The notes below the pieces were generated by a model. It was not told the DNA's origin and made no database searches. It was given only the letters and a program-made list of their open reading frames with translations. A DNA stretch of 64,000 nt, from positions 1 through 64,000 of the forward strand of contig CBDDFV010000009.1 in NCBI GenBank assembly GCA_965227335.1, given 5' to 3'. Both the position numbers and the translations under genes were made by a program. The DNA comes from CBDDFV01 sp965227335 (lineage in GTDB: Bacteria; Planctomycetota; Phycisphaerae; Phycisphaerales; SM1A02). Below are positions 1 through 9,572 of the stretch, in pieces (within the stretch, counting starts at the first letter, position 1; each line of letters starts with the position of its first letter).

Positions 1-362
1 CTGACCTTCGGCGTCCACGTGACGCCAGATCGGAGTCACATCGCCGGCTTTCATGAATGTCGTCTGACGCGGCATAATCGTCGCACCTTGCGGCGCCGAA
101 CGGCGCCCGTTCGAGGCGGAACCCGGCGGACCGGGAACCGGAGCAGAAACAGGAAAATTTTGACCAACAGCGCGCCGCCAGTCCGACCGGACCGGGACGC
201 GAATCGCTCAAGATACCCGTCCCCCTCCCGATGTCAAGGCGAGCCGGGGGCCGGATTGACCGGATCCCCGGCCTCATCCCGCCCGGCTGGATCCGGCCCG
301 GGGCCGGGACCGATACCATACGACGACCCTTCCCCTTCCGACCGCTCCCCGAGCCGACGACC
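1..362. other. Leading stretch without a recognised gene
   Basis: I see no convincing gene before the CPBP protease. The open frames here run on as shadows of the protease gene. A short self-complementary pair (GGCGCC at 92-97 and 102-107, separated by GAAC) could form a hairpin but has no T-tract, so I do not call it a terminator. Confidence 0.4.
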
Positions 363-1937
363 ATGCCCCACGATCATGAGACGCCCGAGGCCGACCCCCG
401 CCCGATTCCGCCCGTGGCGGGACCCGACCCCGATCAGCGGCCCGTCCTCCCCTCCGCCCCCACCCGCGGCCCCGTCGGACGACTTGCCGGCTGGCGGGTG
501 GGCCTCGCGTGGACCGTCCTGCTGCTCGCGGTGCTCGCCCAGGCGTTCCTCGTCGAAGCCGGCCAGTCCGCCCCCGTCGCCCCGACCGATGACGATCCCA
601 TCGGAACCCTCCTCATGGGCGTCCAGGCCCGGTACATGGTCGGGAGCGCGGCGGTCGTCCCGGGCGCCGGGCCGCAGATGCTCGCCCAGGCCGACACCGC
701 CCTCAACGCCGGCGTCATCAACCAGCGTCTCCGCTACCTCGCCCTCGTCTTCGAACTGGGAACCGTCGAGGACATCGAAGACGCGCTCGCCGCCTACGAC
801 GCCATCCTCGAGAAGAACAACGTCACGCCCACCGAGGACCAGGCGTGGCTGCGCGAGACGTTCGGGCGACTCGCCGCGGCCCGCGCCGTCGCGGCGGGCG
901 CGGACGCGGATCCGACCGCCGTCGACCTCATCGCCGCCGCCGGTCTCGAGCCGGATGCAGTCGATCGATTCCGGGAGGACCTCGGGTGGTTTGCGGATCT
1001 GACGCTGTACTCGGCCGCGCCGGACGATCAGCCGCAGCGGGAGGCGGTGCTGTCGGAGGCGAAGACGGTCTTCGGACTGGTCATCGCGGCGGTGACCATC
1101 GCATTGACCGCGGGGGGCGTCGGGTTCGTGCTGCTGGTGATCTTCATCACGTTCCTGTGCATGGGGCGCGTGCGGAGCCGGTTCGGTCCGCTGTCGCCGC
1201 CGCACGGTCTGTACATGGAAGCGTTCACGATCTGGATGTTCCTGTTTCTGGGTCTCCAGGTGGCGGCCGGGGCGATTTCGATGACGCTCCCGGCGGACTA
1301 CGGTCTGTATCCGGTGGTCGGAGCGTTCTTTCTCAGCCTGCTCGCGCTGTTCTGGCCGGTCATGAACGGGGTTCCGTGGTCGCAGGTGCGGGCGGATCTC
1401 GGCCTGCGAGGCGGCATCGGCGAGGTGTTGCTCGGTGTTCCGTGCTACCTCGCGGCGTTGCCGATCCTTGCCGTCGGGCTCGGGATCACGCTGGTGCTGA
1501 TGCTGATGGCCGGCATGACGTCCCCGAGCCTGGCGGATCCGTTCGCCCCGACCGGCGGGCCCGCCCATCCGATCATCCTCGAGGCGGCGTCCGGCAGTTG
1601 GGCGAGCCGCATCGGACTGCTGCTGACCGCATCGGTCGCGGCGCCGGTCGTCGAGGAGATCGTCTTCCGCGGCCTGCTCTATCGCCATCTGCGCGATCTG
1701 TCGCGCGGGCTCGGCTTCGCACTGAGCGTGTCGTTCGGTTGCCTGGCAAACGCGGTCATCTTCGCGGCGATTCATCCGCAGGGTTGGGTGGCGATCCCGG
1801 CGCTGGCGAGCCTGGCGATCGCCTTCACGCTGGCCCGCGAATGGCGGGGCTCGCTGTGGCCGCCGATGGTCATGCACGCGGTGTCAAACGGATTCGTGAT
1901 GATCATGCTGCTGACGATTCTCGGCTCGACGAGCTGA
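363..1937 (+). CDS. CPBP family intramembrane metalloprotease
   Basis: A 524-residue membrane protein. The C-terminal third carries the three CPBP/Rce1-type motifs: EEIVFR near residue 430, FAAIH near 466 and HAVSN near 505. In this family they bind the catalytic metal inside the membrane. Several hydrophobic segments precede them. A single membrane segment near residues 47-65 is followed by an extracytoplasmic stretch of about 170 residues, which is longer than in minimal family members. The ATG at 363 is chosen because the frame upstream is proline/arginine-rich and looks non-coding. Bacterial members are known as processing proteases or bacteriocin-immunity proteins; the substrate here cannot be inferred. 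It is followed by a DinB-like gene after 43 bases. Confidence 0.85.
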   Translation: MPHDHETPEADPRPIPPVAGPDPDQRPVLPSAPTRGPVGRLAGWRVGLAWTVLLLAVLAQAFLVEAGQSAPVAPTDDDPIGTLLMGVQARYMVGSAAVVPGAGPQMLAQADTALNAGVINQRLRYLALVFELGTVEDIEDALAAYDAILEKNNVTPTEDQAWLRETFGRLAAARAVAAGADADPTAVDLIAAAGLEPDAVDRFREDLGWFADLTLYSAAPDDQPQREAVLSEAKTVFGLVIAAVTIALTAGGVGFVLLVIFITFLCMGRVRSRFGPLSPPHGLYMEAFTIWMFLFLGLQVAAGAISMTLPADYGLYPVVGAFFLSLLALFWPVMNGVPWSQVRADLGLRGGIGEVLLGVPCYLAALPILAVGLGITLVLMLMAGMTSPSLADPFAPTGGPAHPIILEAASGSWASRIGLLLTASVAAPVVEEIVFRGLLYRHLRDLSRGLGFALSVSFGCLANAVIFAAIHPQGWVAIPALASLAIAFTLAREWRGSLWPPMVMHAVSNGFVMIMLLTILGSTS

Positions 1938-1980
1938 GTCGACGGCGGCGAGCGCCTGGTGCAGGAAGAAGGGTGATGCG

Positions 1981-2460
1981 ATGAGTGACTGTCGAGATCT
2001 CGCCGCGGCGGTGCGTCGGTCCGCCGCGCTGTTCATGCGATTCACGCCGGGCTTCGAGGCCCATCCCACGACCCAGCCGAACGGGTTGCCGAACCACTAT
2101 CTGTGGACGCTGGGGCACCTGGCGTTCGTGATGCAGCGGGCGGCGGATCGGATCGAGCGGACGGATACGGATCTCGACTGGGATGTCGAGCCGTACGCGG
2201 TGGGCTCCGAGCCGGTGGACGACCCCGGCCAGTACCCGCCGCTCGATGAGATGCTGGCGCGGTTCGACCGTGGCATGGAGCGGTTCGCGGCGTCGATCGA
2301 GCGGCTGGACGAATCGGACCTCGACCGTCAGATCGACTGGGGCCACAGCGCCTTTCCAGTGCGGGATCTGATCCTCCGGATGGTGTTCCACAACGGGATT
2401 CACGCGGGGCAGTTGATCGACGCCCGGCGGGCGCTGGATCTGGGGCGGGTCATCGGCTGA
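1981..2460 (+). CDS. DinB/YfiT-like metal-binding helical bundle protein
   Basis: A 159-residue protein of the DinB_2 type. A GHL histidine near residue 45 and the pair in VFHNGIHAGQL near residues 138-142 match the three histidines that bind a divalent metal in this four-helix-bundle family. Members include thiol transferases (bacillithiol or mycothiol dependent) and many uncharacterised proteins; the exact reaction is not evident. It starts 43 bases after the CPBP protease gene and may be cotranscribed with it. Confidence 0.75.
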   Translation: MSDCRDLAAAVRRSAALFMRFTPGFEAHPTTQPNGLPNHYLWTLGHLAFVMQRAADRIERTDTDLDWDVEPYAVGSEPVDDPGQYPPLDEMLARFDRGMERFAASIERLDESDLDRQIDWGHSAFPVRDLILRMVFHNGIHAGQLIDARRALDLGRVIG

Positions 2461-2608
2461 GCCCTGGTCGGCCCGACTCCGGCCCATACCGGCCCGGATC
2501 GGCCATCCATGGCGGTGATTCGATCTGAGGAAAGGTGGGGGATTGGTGCTGGCCGTGGGGTGGCGGTGAATCCATAATGGGGAGAGACCGAGGAGTCTGC
2601 TTGTGATC

Positions 2609-3586
2609 ATGCAGGGAAAGGTGCGCCATCAGGTTGGCTGGTCGTCGTTCGCGGCGGCGGCGGTGGCGGCGTCCTGTCTGCTGGTCGGGGAGTCGACCGC
2701 GTCGACGAACCAGATTCCCGGGGCCTCGCCGGCGGTGGATCGGTCGTCCGCGGTTGATGCGATGGTCTTCTTCGATGAACTGATCGCCCGGTACCGGCGG
2801 ATCGACGTCTACCAGGACGTCACGGTGGTGCGGGAGACGACGACGCCGCCGGAGGGTCCGGCCCGGACGTCGGAGCGTCGGATCGCGGTCGAGGTTCGTG
2901 AGGACAATCTTTCGGTCGAGACGACGGACGCCGCGTGGCGTCGCCGGCTCGGTCTGGATCGCGGGTCGTCGTCGACGAAGGCGATGCAGAAGTTGCAGCA
3001 GCGATACCGCCTGTGGCTGGCGCCGCACGCATCGCTGCGTTTTGCGCTGGAGCCGTTGCTGGAGTGGCGGCAGCCGTCATCGGACACGCTGACGCCGACG
3101 AGCGCGTCGCCGGTGATGGTCGACAACCGTGAACTCGTGCAGATTTCCCTGCGTGGCGGCGACACGGCGTCCGCGGACTGTCCGAAGTACGACCTCTACG
3201 TCAATCCCGAGTCCATGCTGATCGAGCGGATCGAGGGCGAGGAGCACCTCGCCGACGGCTGGGCCCGCACGACGCGGCTGGACATCACGCCGATCTTTGT
3301 CCGCGATCAGACCGCGACCGGGACGGCGGAAGAACAGGTCGCTGCGAACGAAACGGCGACCGACGAGGCCGACGAGATCGTCGAGGATGTGACGGAGACG
3401 CTCGACGTCTTCACGATCGACGAGACGGACGGTGCGCCGGCGCCGCCGGAGGGCGCGACGGAATCGTCGCCGCCGACGCAAACGCCGGAGTCTCGTCCCC
3501 GGACGACGGGGCAGACGCCGCCCCCCGGGGCGGCGCTGGGGCCGCGTCTGCTGGACCCGCCGGTGTTCATCCCGCCGGGGCGTTGA
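2609..3586 (+). CDS. Secreted protein of unknown function, possibly LolA-like
   Basis: About 325 residues with an N-terminal signal-like hydrophobic segment (FAAAAVAASCLLV). The central part, residues 50-210, has alternating beta-like stretches ending in YDLYVNPESMLIERIEGEE, which recalls planctomycete secreted proteins with a LolA-like or DUF1571-like fold. That assignment is weak. The C-terminal 110 residues are Thr/Glu/Pro-rich low complexity. A GTG at 2603 is an alternative start two codons upstream. A strong terminator follows. Confidence 0.6.
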   Translation: MQGKVRHQVGWSSFAAAAVAASCLLVGESTASTNQIPGASPAVDRSSAVDAMVFFDELIARYRRIDVYQDVTVVRETTTPPEGPARTSERRIAVEVREDNLSVETTDAAWRRRLGLDRGSSSTKAMQKLQQRYRLWLAPHASLRFALEPLLEWRQPSSDTLTPTSASPVMVDNRELVQISLRGGDTASADCPKYDLYVNPESMLIERIEGEEHLADGWARTTRLDITPIFVRDQTATGTAEEQVAANETATDEADEIVEDVTETLDVFTIDETDGAPAPPEGATESSPPTQTPESRPRTTGQTPPPGAALGPRLLDPPVFIPPGR

Positions 3587-3616
3587 GCCGCCGTTGAACC
3601 GGTCGGTGAACGACGA

Positions 3617-3654
3617 CCGCCGCGACGTGCATCATCGCGGCGGCGTGTGTTTTT
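3617..3654 (+). terminator. Rho-independent terminator after the secreted protein gene
   Basis: CCGCCGCGA (3617-3625) pairs perfectly with TCGCGGCGG (3635-3643) around a 9-base loop, and a TGTGTTTTT tract follows. It lies between two convergent genes and fits termination of the plus-strand unit. Confidence 0.75.
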
Positions 3655-3681
3655 GCGGGTTCGGGTCCGCGGATCGGGCGA

Positions 3682-4779
3682 TCACGTCACCGAGAGCGTC
3701 GGCTGCTGCAGTCGTCCCTGGAGCGAGGTGATCGAGATGCGGGCGGCGAGGTTCTGGCACATCTTGTCGAGCGGGCCGGCCATGGCCTCGTGTTCGAAGT
3801 TCTTCAGCGGTTCGCCGCTGTCCGCGTTCTCGCGAAGGGCGGGAATGATCGGCACGCCGCCGAGGAAGGGCAGGTTCATCTGCTGGGCGAAGAGCTCCGC
3901 CCCGCCCCGTCCGAAGAGGTCGTACTCCTTGCCGTCGTCGCCGACGAAGTAGCTCATGTTCTCGACCACGCCGAGGATGTCGACGCCGAGGTTCTGGAAC
4001 ATCCGGACGGCGCGTCGGGCGTCGTCCTGGGCGACGCGTTGCGGCGTGCAGACGACGACGGCGCCGGTGAGCGGCAGGAGTTGGGCGAGGGTGAGCGGCA
4101 CGTCCCCGGTGCCGGGCGGCAGGTCGACGATGAGATAGTCGAGCGCGCCCCAGTCGGTCTGGGTGGCGAGTTGTTTGAACGCGCCGTGCGCCATCGGGCC
4201 GCGCCAGACAAGCGCCTTGTCCGGTTCGACGAGCTTGCCGAGGGTCATGGCCCGCACGCCGTGAACTTCGAACGGGAGCAGCGTGTTGCCGCGCGTCGCG
4301 GCGGGAATTCGTTCCAGACCGAGCATGGTCGGGAGCGAGGGGCCGTAGATGTCGCCGTCGAGAAGACCCACCGCGGCGCCATGGCGGGCGAGTCCGACGG
4401 CGAGGTTGACGGCGACGGTCGACTTGCCGACGCCGCCCTTGCCCGCCCCGACGGCGATGATGTGCTTGACGTCGGGGAGCGGGCTGGGCTGTTCGCCCAC
4501 CTTCTCGTTGGGTTTCCGGACGTCCGCGGTGAACTCGACCTCGATGGACGGCGTCGACGCCCCGGCGTCCGCCGCGGCCTTGTTGATCGCGTCGCGGATA
4601 TCGCCCTCGATCTTGTCCTTCATGGGACAGGCGGGCGTGGTGAGTTCAATCGTCACCTCGACCGCGTCGCCGTCGACCTCGATCCGCTTGACCATGTTGA
4701 GCGACACGAGATCGCGATGGAGGTCGGGGTCATCGACGGTCCGGAGGGCGGCCTCGACGAGTTCGGGCGTCAGCGGCAT
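3682..4779 (-). CDS. mrp: Mrp/ApbC-type Fe-S cluster carrier P-loop ATPase
   Basis: A 365-residue protein with an N-terminal MIP18/DUF59 domain (residues 1-85, with a TPACPMK cysteine motif) and a ParA-like ATPase domain starting with the deviant Walker A GKGGVGKS at 113-120. Mrp/ApbC/Nbp35 proteins bind and transfer Fe-S clusters in the cytoplasm. The CxxC normally found after the NMS motif is absent: the segment reads NMSYFVGDDGKEYDLFGRGG. A cysteine-less form is known in other phyla, but cluster binding would then differ. The start at 4779 is where homology begins; the frame upstream is proline-rich. Confidence 0.92.
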   Translation of the reverse strand: MPLTPELVEAALRTVDDPDLHRDLVSLNMVKRIEVDGDAVEVTIELTTPACPMKDKIEGDIRDAINKAAADAGASTPSIEVEFTADVRKPNEKVGEQPSPLPDVKHIIAVGAGKGGVGKSTVAVNLAVGLARHGAAVGLLDGDIYGPSLPTMLGLERIPAATRGNTLLPFEVHGVRAMTLGKLVEPDKALVWRGPMAHGAFKQLATQTDWGALDYLIVDLPPGTGDVPLTLAQLLPLTGAVVVCTPQRVAQDDARRAVRMFQNLGVDILGVVENMSYFVGDDGKEYDLFGRGGAELFAQQMNLPFLGGVPIIPALRENADSGEPLKNFEHEAMAGPLDKMCQNLAARISITSLQGRLQQPTLSVT

Positions 4780-4955
4780 GGCGGGTCCTTCGTGGGGTCC
4801 GGGAGGGGGCGGGGCAAGGGGAGATCGCCGAAACGGCCTATCATAGACGTGAAGCGGCGGCCGTTCCGGGTCGAAGGGGATACGGGCCGGGAAGGATCCG
4901 TAGAACGGTCGACGATGCGAGGATCCGCCGCGCACATGCGGCTGAGGAGGCGCCG

Positions 4956-5705
4956 ATGAACCGACATGGAATGCACGAGCGGCTTGGCCTTCTGGCGGCG
5001 GCGACGGTCGCAGCGGGTCTGCTGACGACGACCGCGGCCGCGGTCGGGCAGGACGGTCCGACGAGCCGGCCCGCAGACCGGGGGCCGACGACGCAGTCGG
5101 ATTCGGAACGGGGCCTGCTCGCGGGACCGACGGTGAAGGACGCGGCGGCCCGGCCGGAGTCCGGGCGGGATCGCGCGGCGTCGGCGACGGATCTCCCGCG
5201 CATCCCCGTGCGGGTCTGGTTCCAGGCCTTACGATCGATCGACCTTACGCCGGAGCAGACGCGGGCGTTCACCGCGAAGGTGCGGTCGTTTCAGCAGTCG
5301 ACCCGGGCGTTTCAGCGTCAGAAAGGGCCGCGTCTGCGGGCGCTCGCCGAACGGATGCGAAATGCGCGGCGGGGCGGTGATTCGAAGCCGCTGACAGCGG
5401 ACGAGCAGATGGAACTGGAGTCGCTCCGGGCCGAGGCGCCCCGCCCGACCACGGTGCAGACGGAGATCTGGGATCAGCTCACGCCGGCGCAGCAGGACGC
5501 GATGCGGGCGGCGCTGGATCGGGCCGCGGAGGAGATGCAACGCGGCGATCGTCGCGGCGAGCGCCGGGGTCGTGATCGCGGGACTGAGCGTGGTCCGGCG
5601 GAGATGGATCGTCGGGGCGAGGCGGCGGACGAGCGGCTGGACAAGGCGTCGCGTCGTCGCGCGGCGTTTCTCCGTTCGCGTCAGTCGACGTCCGATCGTG
5701 ACTGA
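4956..5705 (+). CDS. Secreted protein of unknown function
   Basis: A 249-residue protein with a signal peptide (LGLLAAATVAAGLLTTTAAAVGQ), then a Thr/Asp/Arg-rich linker. A helical, charged region at about residues 85-190 contains the phrases LTPEQTRAF and QLTPAQQDAM, as in planctomycete periplasmic helical proteins. The C-terminus is Arg/Asp/Glu-rich. No catalytic motif is visible. Translation probably starts at the ATG at 4956; a second ATG lies five codons on. Confidence 0.6.
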   Translation: MNRHGMHERLGLLAAATVAAGLLTTTAAAVGQDGPTSRPADRGPTTQSDSERGLLAGPTVKDAAARPESGRDRAASATDLPRIPVRVWFQALRSIDLTPEQTRAFTAKVRSFQQSTRAFQRQKGPRLRALAERMRNARRGGDSKPLTADEQMELESLRAEAPRPTTVQTEIWDQLTPAQQDAMRAALDRAAEEMQRGDRRGERRGRDRGTERGPAEMDRRGEAADERLDKASRRRAAFLRSRQSTSDRD

Positions 5706-5725
5706 ACGGCATCCACGGCGGGGGT

Positions 5726-6898
5726 ATGCTGTGCGTCATGCATGTCGCTCACGTGGTGCGTGAAGTTGATCCCGCCAAGGGCGGCACCACGACGGTCATT
5801 CTGAATACGGTTGAGGCGCAGGCGCGGGCCGGTGCGACGGTGGAGTTGTGGACGCTCGACCCGTACGACGCCGCGCCGACCGGCGTGACCGTCCGGACGG
5901 GTCCGCCGAAGGACGCCGCGGGTCGTTTCGATCGCGGTTTTCTGGACGCCTTCGCATCCCGTCTGTCGGGTGTCGATGTGATTCATCTGCACGAGTTGTG
6001 GTCGCCGTACGCCGCGCGGTTTGTGTTCGCGGCCCGCGACGCGGGCGTGTCGACCGTTCACACGATGCACGGCATGCTGATGCGGTGGCCGATGTCGCAT
6101 CGGGCGTGGAAGAAGCGTCTGTATCTCGCCGCGGTGGGTCGGCGGCAACTGGCGGCGACGTCGGTCGTTCACTTCCTGAATCGAAACGAGACGCTGGAGT
6201 CGGCGGCGACGGGCGTGCGTTGTCGGGTTTTCGAGGCGCCGAACGGGATTGACGTCTCGACGTTTCGGGCGGACGCGCACGCGGGCGCGTTCCGGCGTGC
6301 GCACCCGGAGGTCGGCGACCGTCCCATCATTGCGTCGATGGGTCGGCTGCACGAAATCAAGGGGACCGATCTCGCTCTGGAGGCGTTTCTTTCGGCGGCG
6401 TCGTCGCATCCGGAGTGGGTGCTGGTGCTGGCGGGAGCGGATGAGGGACTTCGGGATCGTCTGGAGTCGGTGCGAGCCGCGCATCCGGCGGGGGATCGGG
6501 TGTTGATGCCGGGTCTGGTGACGGGGGCGGAGCGTTTCGGTCTGCTGGCGGACGCGTCGGTGTTTCTGCACGCGAGTCGGCACGAGACGGCGTCGATGGC
6601 GATTCTCGAAGCGGCGTACGCGGGATGCGCGGTGGTGGCGACGACGACCAGCAACTGCCCGGAGATCGAGGCGGCGGGGGCGGGGGTGATGGCGCCGCCG
6701 ACCGTGGAGGGTCTGGCGTCCGGGCTGGCGACGATGTTGGGGGCGCCGGAGCGCATCGCGGCGATGGGTGAAGCGGGGCGGCGTCTGATCGCGTCGGCGT
6801 TCACGCTTGACGCGGTGACGCCGCGCCTGCTTGAGTTGTACGAGCGGCTCCGTCGGGGCGAGGTTCAGCCGGACATCCGGTCGATCGCATCGCGGTAG
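5726..6898 (+). CDS. Glycosyltransferase family 4 protein
   Basis: A GT-B-fold glycosyltransferase of about 390 residues. The N-terminal domain has the nucleotide-fold phrase HVVREVDPAKGGTTT, and the C-terminal donor-binding domain has the EX7E motif (HETASMAILEAAYAG, near residues 290-300). Retaining GT4 enzymes transfer sugars from nucleotide donors during polysaccharide synthesis. A second ATG at 5738 gives the more typical N-terminus MHVAHVVRE and may be the true start. The last 34 bases overlap convergently with the next glycosyltransferase gene. Likely role: exopolysaccharide or surface glycan assembly. Confidence 0.88.
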   Translation: MLCVMHVAHVVREVDPAKGGTTTVILNTVEAQARAGATVELWTLDPYDAAPTGVTVRTGPPKDAAGRFDRGFLDAFASRLSGVDVIHLHELWSPYAARFVFAARDAGVSTVHTMHGMLMRWPMSHRAWKKRLYLAAVGRRQLAATSVVHFLNRNETLESAATGVRCRVFEAPNGIDVSTFRADAHAGAFRRAHPEVGDRPIIASMGRLHEIKGTDLALEAFLSAASSHPEWVLVLAGADEGLRDRLESVRAAHPAGDRVLMPGLVTGAERFGLLADASVFLHASRHETASMAILEAAYAGCAVVATTTSNCPEIEAAGAGVMAPPTVEGLASGLATMLGAPERIAAMGEAGRRLIASAFTLDAVTPRLLELYERLRRGEVQPDIRSIASR

Positions 6899-8037
6899 GC
6901 GTCGACGGCGCGGGCGGCGATCCGGGGCCAGGTGTAGTTTTCCAGCACGAGTCGGCGTGCGTTCTCGCCCATCCGGGCGCGTCGTGCCGGGTCGGCCATG
7001 ATCTCGACCATCGCGGCTCCGAACGCGTGGCCGTCGACCGGCGTCACGACGCCGGCCTCCGCGTGTCCGACTTCCGGGAAGTGGCATCCTTCCGTGATGA
7101 CGACGGGTTTGCCGCAGCCGAGGGCTTCGGTGATCGCCACGCTGAAGCCTTCCTGGCGGCTGGGCAGGAGGAAGCATTCGGCGTCCACCAGGGCGGCGAG
7201 TTTGTCGCGTCCGTAGAGCGGGCCGACGACATGAACGCGCGCCTGGAGGCCGGCGTCGGCGATCGCGGCTTCGAAGGGCGCCCGGGCGCCGCCGTCGGGG
7301 CCGGCGACGACGAGGTCGACCTTGTCGTTGTGCTGTGCGAAGTGTTCGAAGGCGACCGCGAGGTGGTCGAGTCCCTTCTTGTAGTGCAGTCGACTGAGAA
7401 AGAGCATGAAGGGGCGGCCTTCAAGCTCCGGTCTCGCCGCGAAGAAGCCGCCGGGGGCGGGCAGATCCGACACTTCCTCCTCGAAGACGCCGTTGGGAAT
7501 GATGACGCCGGGAGCGCGGATGCCGAGCGGTTTGATCAGGTTCTGCTCGTCGGCGTTGCCGAGGTGAAGTGCCGCGGCGTGATCGAGCATCCAGCGTCGC
7601 CCGAGCAGCAGGCCGATCTTCTTCTTGATCGAGCGCTGACTCAGCGACCAGGGATCAAGCATGCCGTTCAGGAGCACGAAGTATGGCGTGCCTCGGGCGT
7701 GGGCGCCCCGGGCGGCGGCGACGAGGATCGCCTCCCAGACGGAGTGGAGATGAACGACGTCCGCCGCCTCGACGAACGGGCGCACGGCGGGCAGGAGCGC
7801 CGGCGGCCGCCAGGCCTGCAGCGCGACCCGGGGAATCGTGCGGACCTTGATCTCATCGCCGCGCGGGACGTCTTCGAGCGCGCGTCGGACGCGATCGCCG
7901 ATCTCGTCGTTCCACGGATGGGTGAGCAGCGAGACCTCGTGGCCCAGACCGACCTGTCCGGCGGCGAGCCGCGCGGCGATCATGGGCGGACCGCCCCCGG
8001 CGGGATCGAGCGAACAGATGACGTGAAGGATTCGCAT
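6865..8037 (-). CDS. Glycosyltransferase family 4 protein
   Basis: A 390-residue GT-B enzyme beginning MRILHVICSLDPAGGG, the usual donor-side N-terminus of GT4 proteins. The conserved EX7E motif is RQEGFSVAITEALGCGKP near residues 295-310. The start at 8037 is chosen over a 30-residue upstream extension for that reason. It overlaps the plus-strand glycosyltransferase at its 3' end and lies 131 bases downstream of a third glycosyltransferase on the same strand. Probable role in surface polysaccharide synthesis; donor and acceptor unknown. Confidence 0.88.
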   Translation of the reverse strand: MRILHVICSLDPAGGGPPMIAARLAAGQVGLGHEVSLLTHPWNDEIGDRVRRALEDVPRGDEIKVRTIPRVALQAWRPPALLPAVRPFVEAADVVHLHSVWEAILVAAARGAHARGTPYFVLLNGMLDPWSLSQRSIKKKIGLLLGRRWMLDHAAALHLGNADEQNLIKPLGIRAPGVIIPNGVFEEEVSDLPAPGGFFAARPELEGRPFMLFLSRLHYKKGLDHLAVAFEHFAQHNDKVDLVVAGPDGGARAPFEAAIADAGLQARVHVVGPLYGRDKLAALVDAECFLLPSRQEGFSVAITEALGCGKPVVITEGCHFPEVGHAEAGVVTPVDGHAFGAAMVEIMADPARRARMGENARRLVLENYTWPRIAARAVDAYRDAIDRMSG

Positions 8038-8168
8038 GTCGCGAGGGATGGTATCAACCGGGTCGTTGCGGAGCGAGGCGACGGGGCGACGGCGGACGGC
8101 AGGGTCCGGGTCGTTCCAGCGGTCCACGACGCGCGCCGGGCGGACCCGCGATCGGAGGGCGTGCGGGA

Positions 8169-9332
8169 TCAGTCCGCCTCGTGGTTGAGGACGAATCGAA
8201 AGGCGTCGAGAAAGCCGATCACCATGCGGTCAAGGGTGAAGCCGTTCTCACCTCGGACGGCGTCGAGCGCGGCGGCGCTCATGCGTCGTCGACGTTCGGG
8301 GTCCTTCATGAGGCCGAGAATGGCGTCAGCGAACGCCCGCGTGTCGCCGTCGGTGTAGAACAGGGCGTTTTCATCGGAGCGCAGGCATTCGATCTCCGGT
8401 GCGTGGGCGTCCATATCGTCCGACGTGATGATGGGCAGGCCGTAGCCGAGCACATGCATGGCGCTGAGGCCGATGGCGCGGGGGTACGCGCACACGGCGG
8501 CGGAGAGCATCCAGGGGGCGAGATCCAGGTTGTCGTAGATGGCGCCGGGCATGATGACCGCGTCCGACAGGTCGAGCGAGTCGGCGAGTTCGCGCAGGGG
8601 TTCGGCGGCGGGCCCGTCGCCGATGAGGATCAACCGGGCGTTCGGGCGTTCATCTGAGACGAGGCGGAAGGCGCGGATCAGCAGGTCGAGGCCTCGCCCC
8701 GGCACCAGCCGGGCCACAAAGACGGCGGCGGCGTCGGGGTCGATGCCGTGCTGCTGTCGGAAGGCATCGAGTTCAGCGGGTTGGTTGAGCCAGTGCTTGG
8801 TCGCCGCGCGAACGGGGGTCTGGTCGATCGCGTTCAGGGCGACGAAGATGCGTTCGGCGTCGTAGCCTTCATCGATCAGCGCGTTGCGAGCCCCGTGGTT
8901 GTAGACGAGGACGGCGTCAGCGCGGGAGATGAGTTGATTCCGGAAGCGTCGTCGGAGCCAGTGCTCGCGTTTGGAGAAGCCGTGGCCCCAGAGGATGGTG
9001 CGGACGCCGCGCTGTCGGGCGGCGCGAAGGGCGGGCCGGAGTTCGCGGTAGCGGGCGTTCCAGCTGAAGACGAGGAGATCGAACTGTCCGGAGGTCGCCG
9101 CGTCGAGTTGTTTCGGCTGTGAGATCCGGAATCGTCCCCGGGTGAGCGGGGCGTCTTCGATCGCGAAATGGGGGTTGGGCTCGAGGGCGGATCGGAGGCT
9201 GCCCCAGCCGCGTCGGTCCGCCATCACCGTGAGTTCGATCCCGGGGACGGCGCCGAGCCGTTCGAACACGGGGATCCGGTAGTGAGGCGTGACGGGCTGG
9301 ATGACGCCGACACGGACGGGAGGGTTGAACAT
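8169..9332 (-). CDS. Glycosyltransferase, GT4-like
   Basis: A 387-residue GT-B-type protein starting MFNPPVRVGVIQPVTPHYR. The C-terminal domain has VFVARLVPGRGLDLLIRAFR and GDGPAAEPLRELA, the usual GT4 nucleotide-sugar fold. The EX7E region is replaced by YPRAIGLSAMHVLGYGLP, so the first acidic residue of the motif is missing. The frame upstream, about 470 codons, is a shadow over the O-antigen-ligase-like gene and is not included. Part of the polysaccharide block. Confidence 0.82.
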   Translation of the reverse strand: MFNPPVRVGVIQPVTPHYRIPVFERLGAVPGIELTVMADRRGWGSLRSALEPNPHFAIEDAPLTRGRFRISQPKQLDAATSGQFDLLVFSWNARYRELRPALRAARQRGVRTILWGHGFSKREHWLRRRFRNQLISRADAVLVYNHGARNALIDEGYDAERIFVALNAIDQTPVRAATKHWLNQPAELDAFRQQHGIDPDAAAVFVARLVPGRGLDLLIRAFRLVSDERPNARLILIGDGPAAEPLRELADSLDLSDAVIMPGAIYDNLDLAPWMLSAAVCAYPRAIGLSAMHVLGYGLPIITSDDMDAHAPEIECLRSDENALFYTDGDTRAFADAILGLMKDPERRRRMSAAALDAVRGENGFTLDRMVIGFLDAFRFVLNHEAD

Positions 9333-9572
9333 GAGGGGTGCGGGCCGGGTCCTGGGTGGAAGACGCCGAATGGTAGTCGAATCGGGGCGGGGCAGGGGGG
9401 CGGCGGACGGGACGGGACGAACGGCGATGGGATCCCGACGATTGGTGAAGGACGGGGGCGGGCGGGCCGATAAGACGGGCGGGCGGTCAGGTTTCGTCTG
9501 AACCATGAGGGCGCCCCGTGCGTAGCGTTGGCCAGCGCCCGGTTTCCGGGCGGGCGGAGCGACCGGAGCCGA

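Noticed and set aside
234..1877. 547-codon minus-strand frame opposite the CPBP gene
   Set aside because: Composition is Arg/Gln-rich shadow; the plus strand has membrane segments and catalytic motifs.
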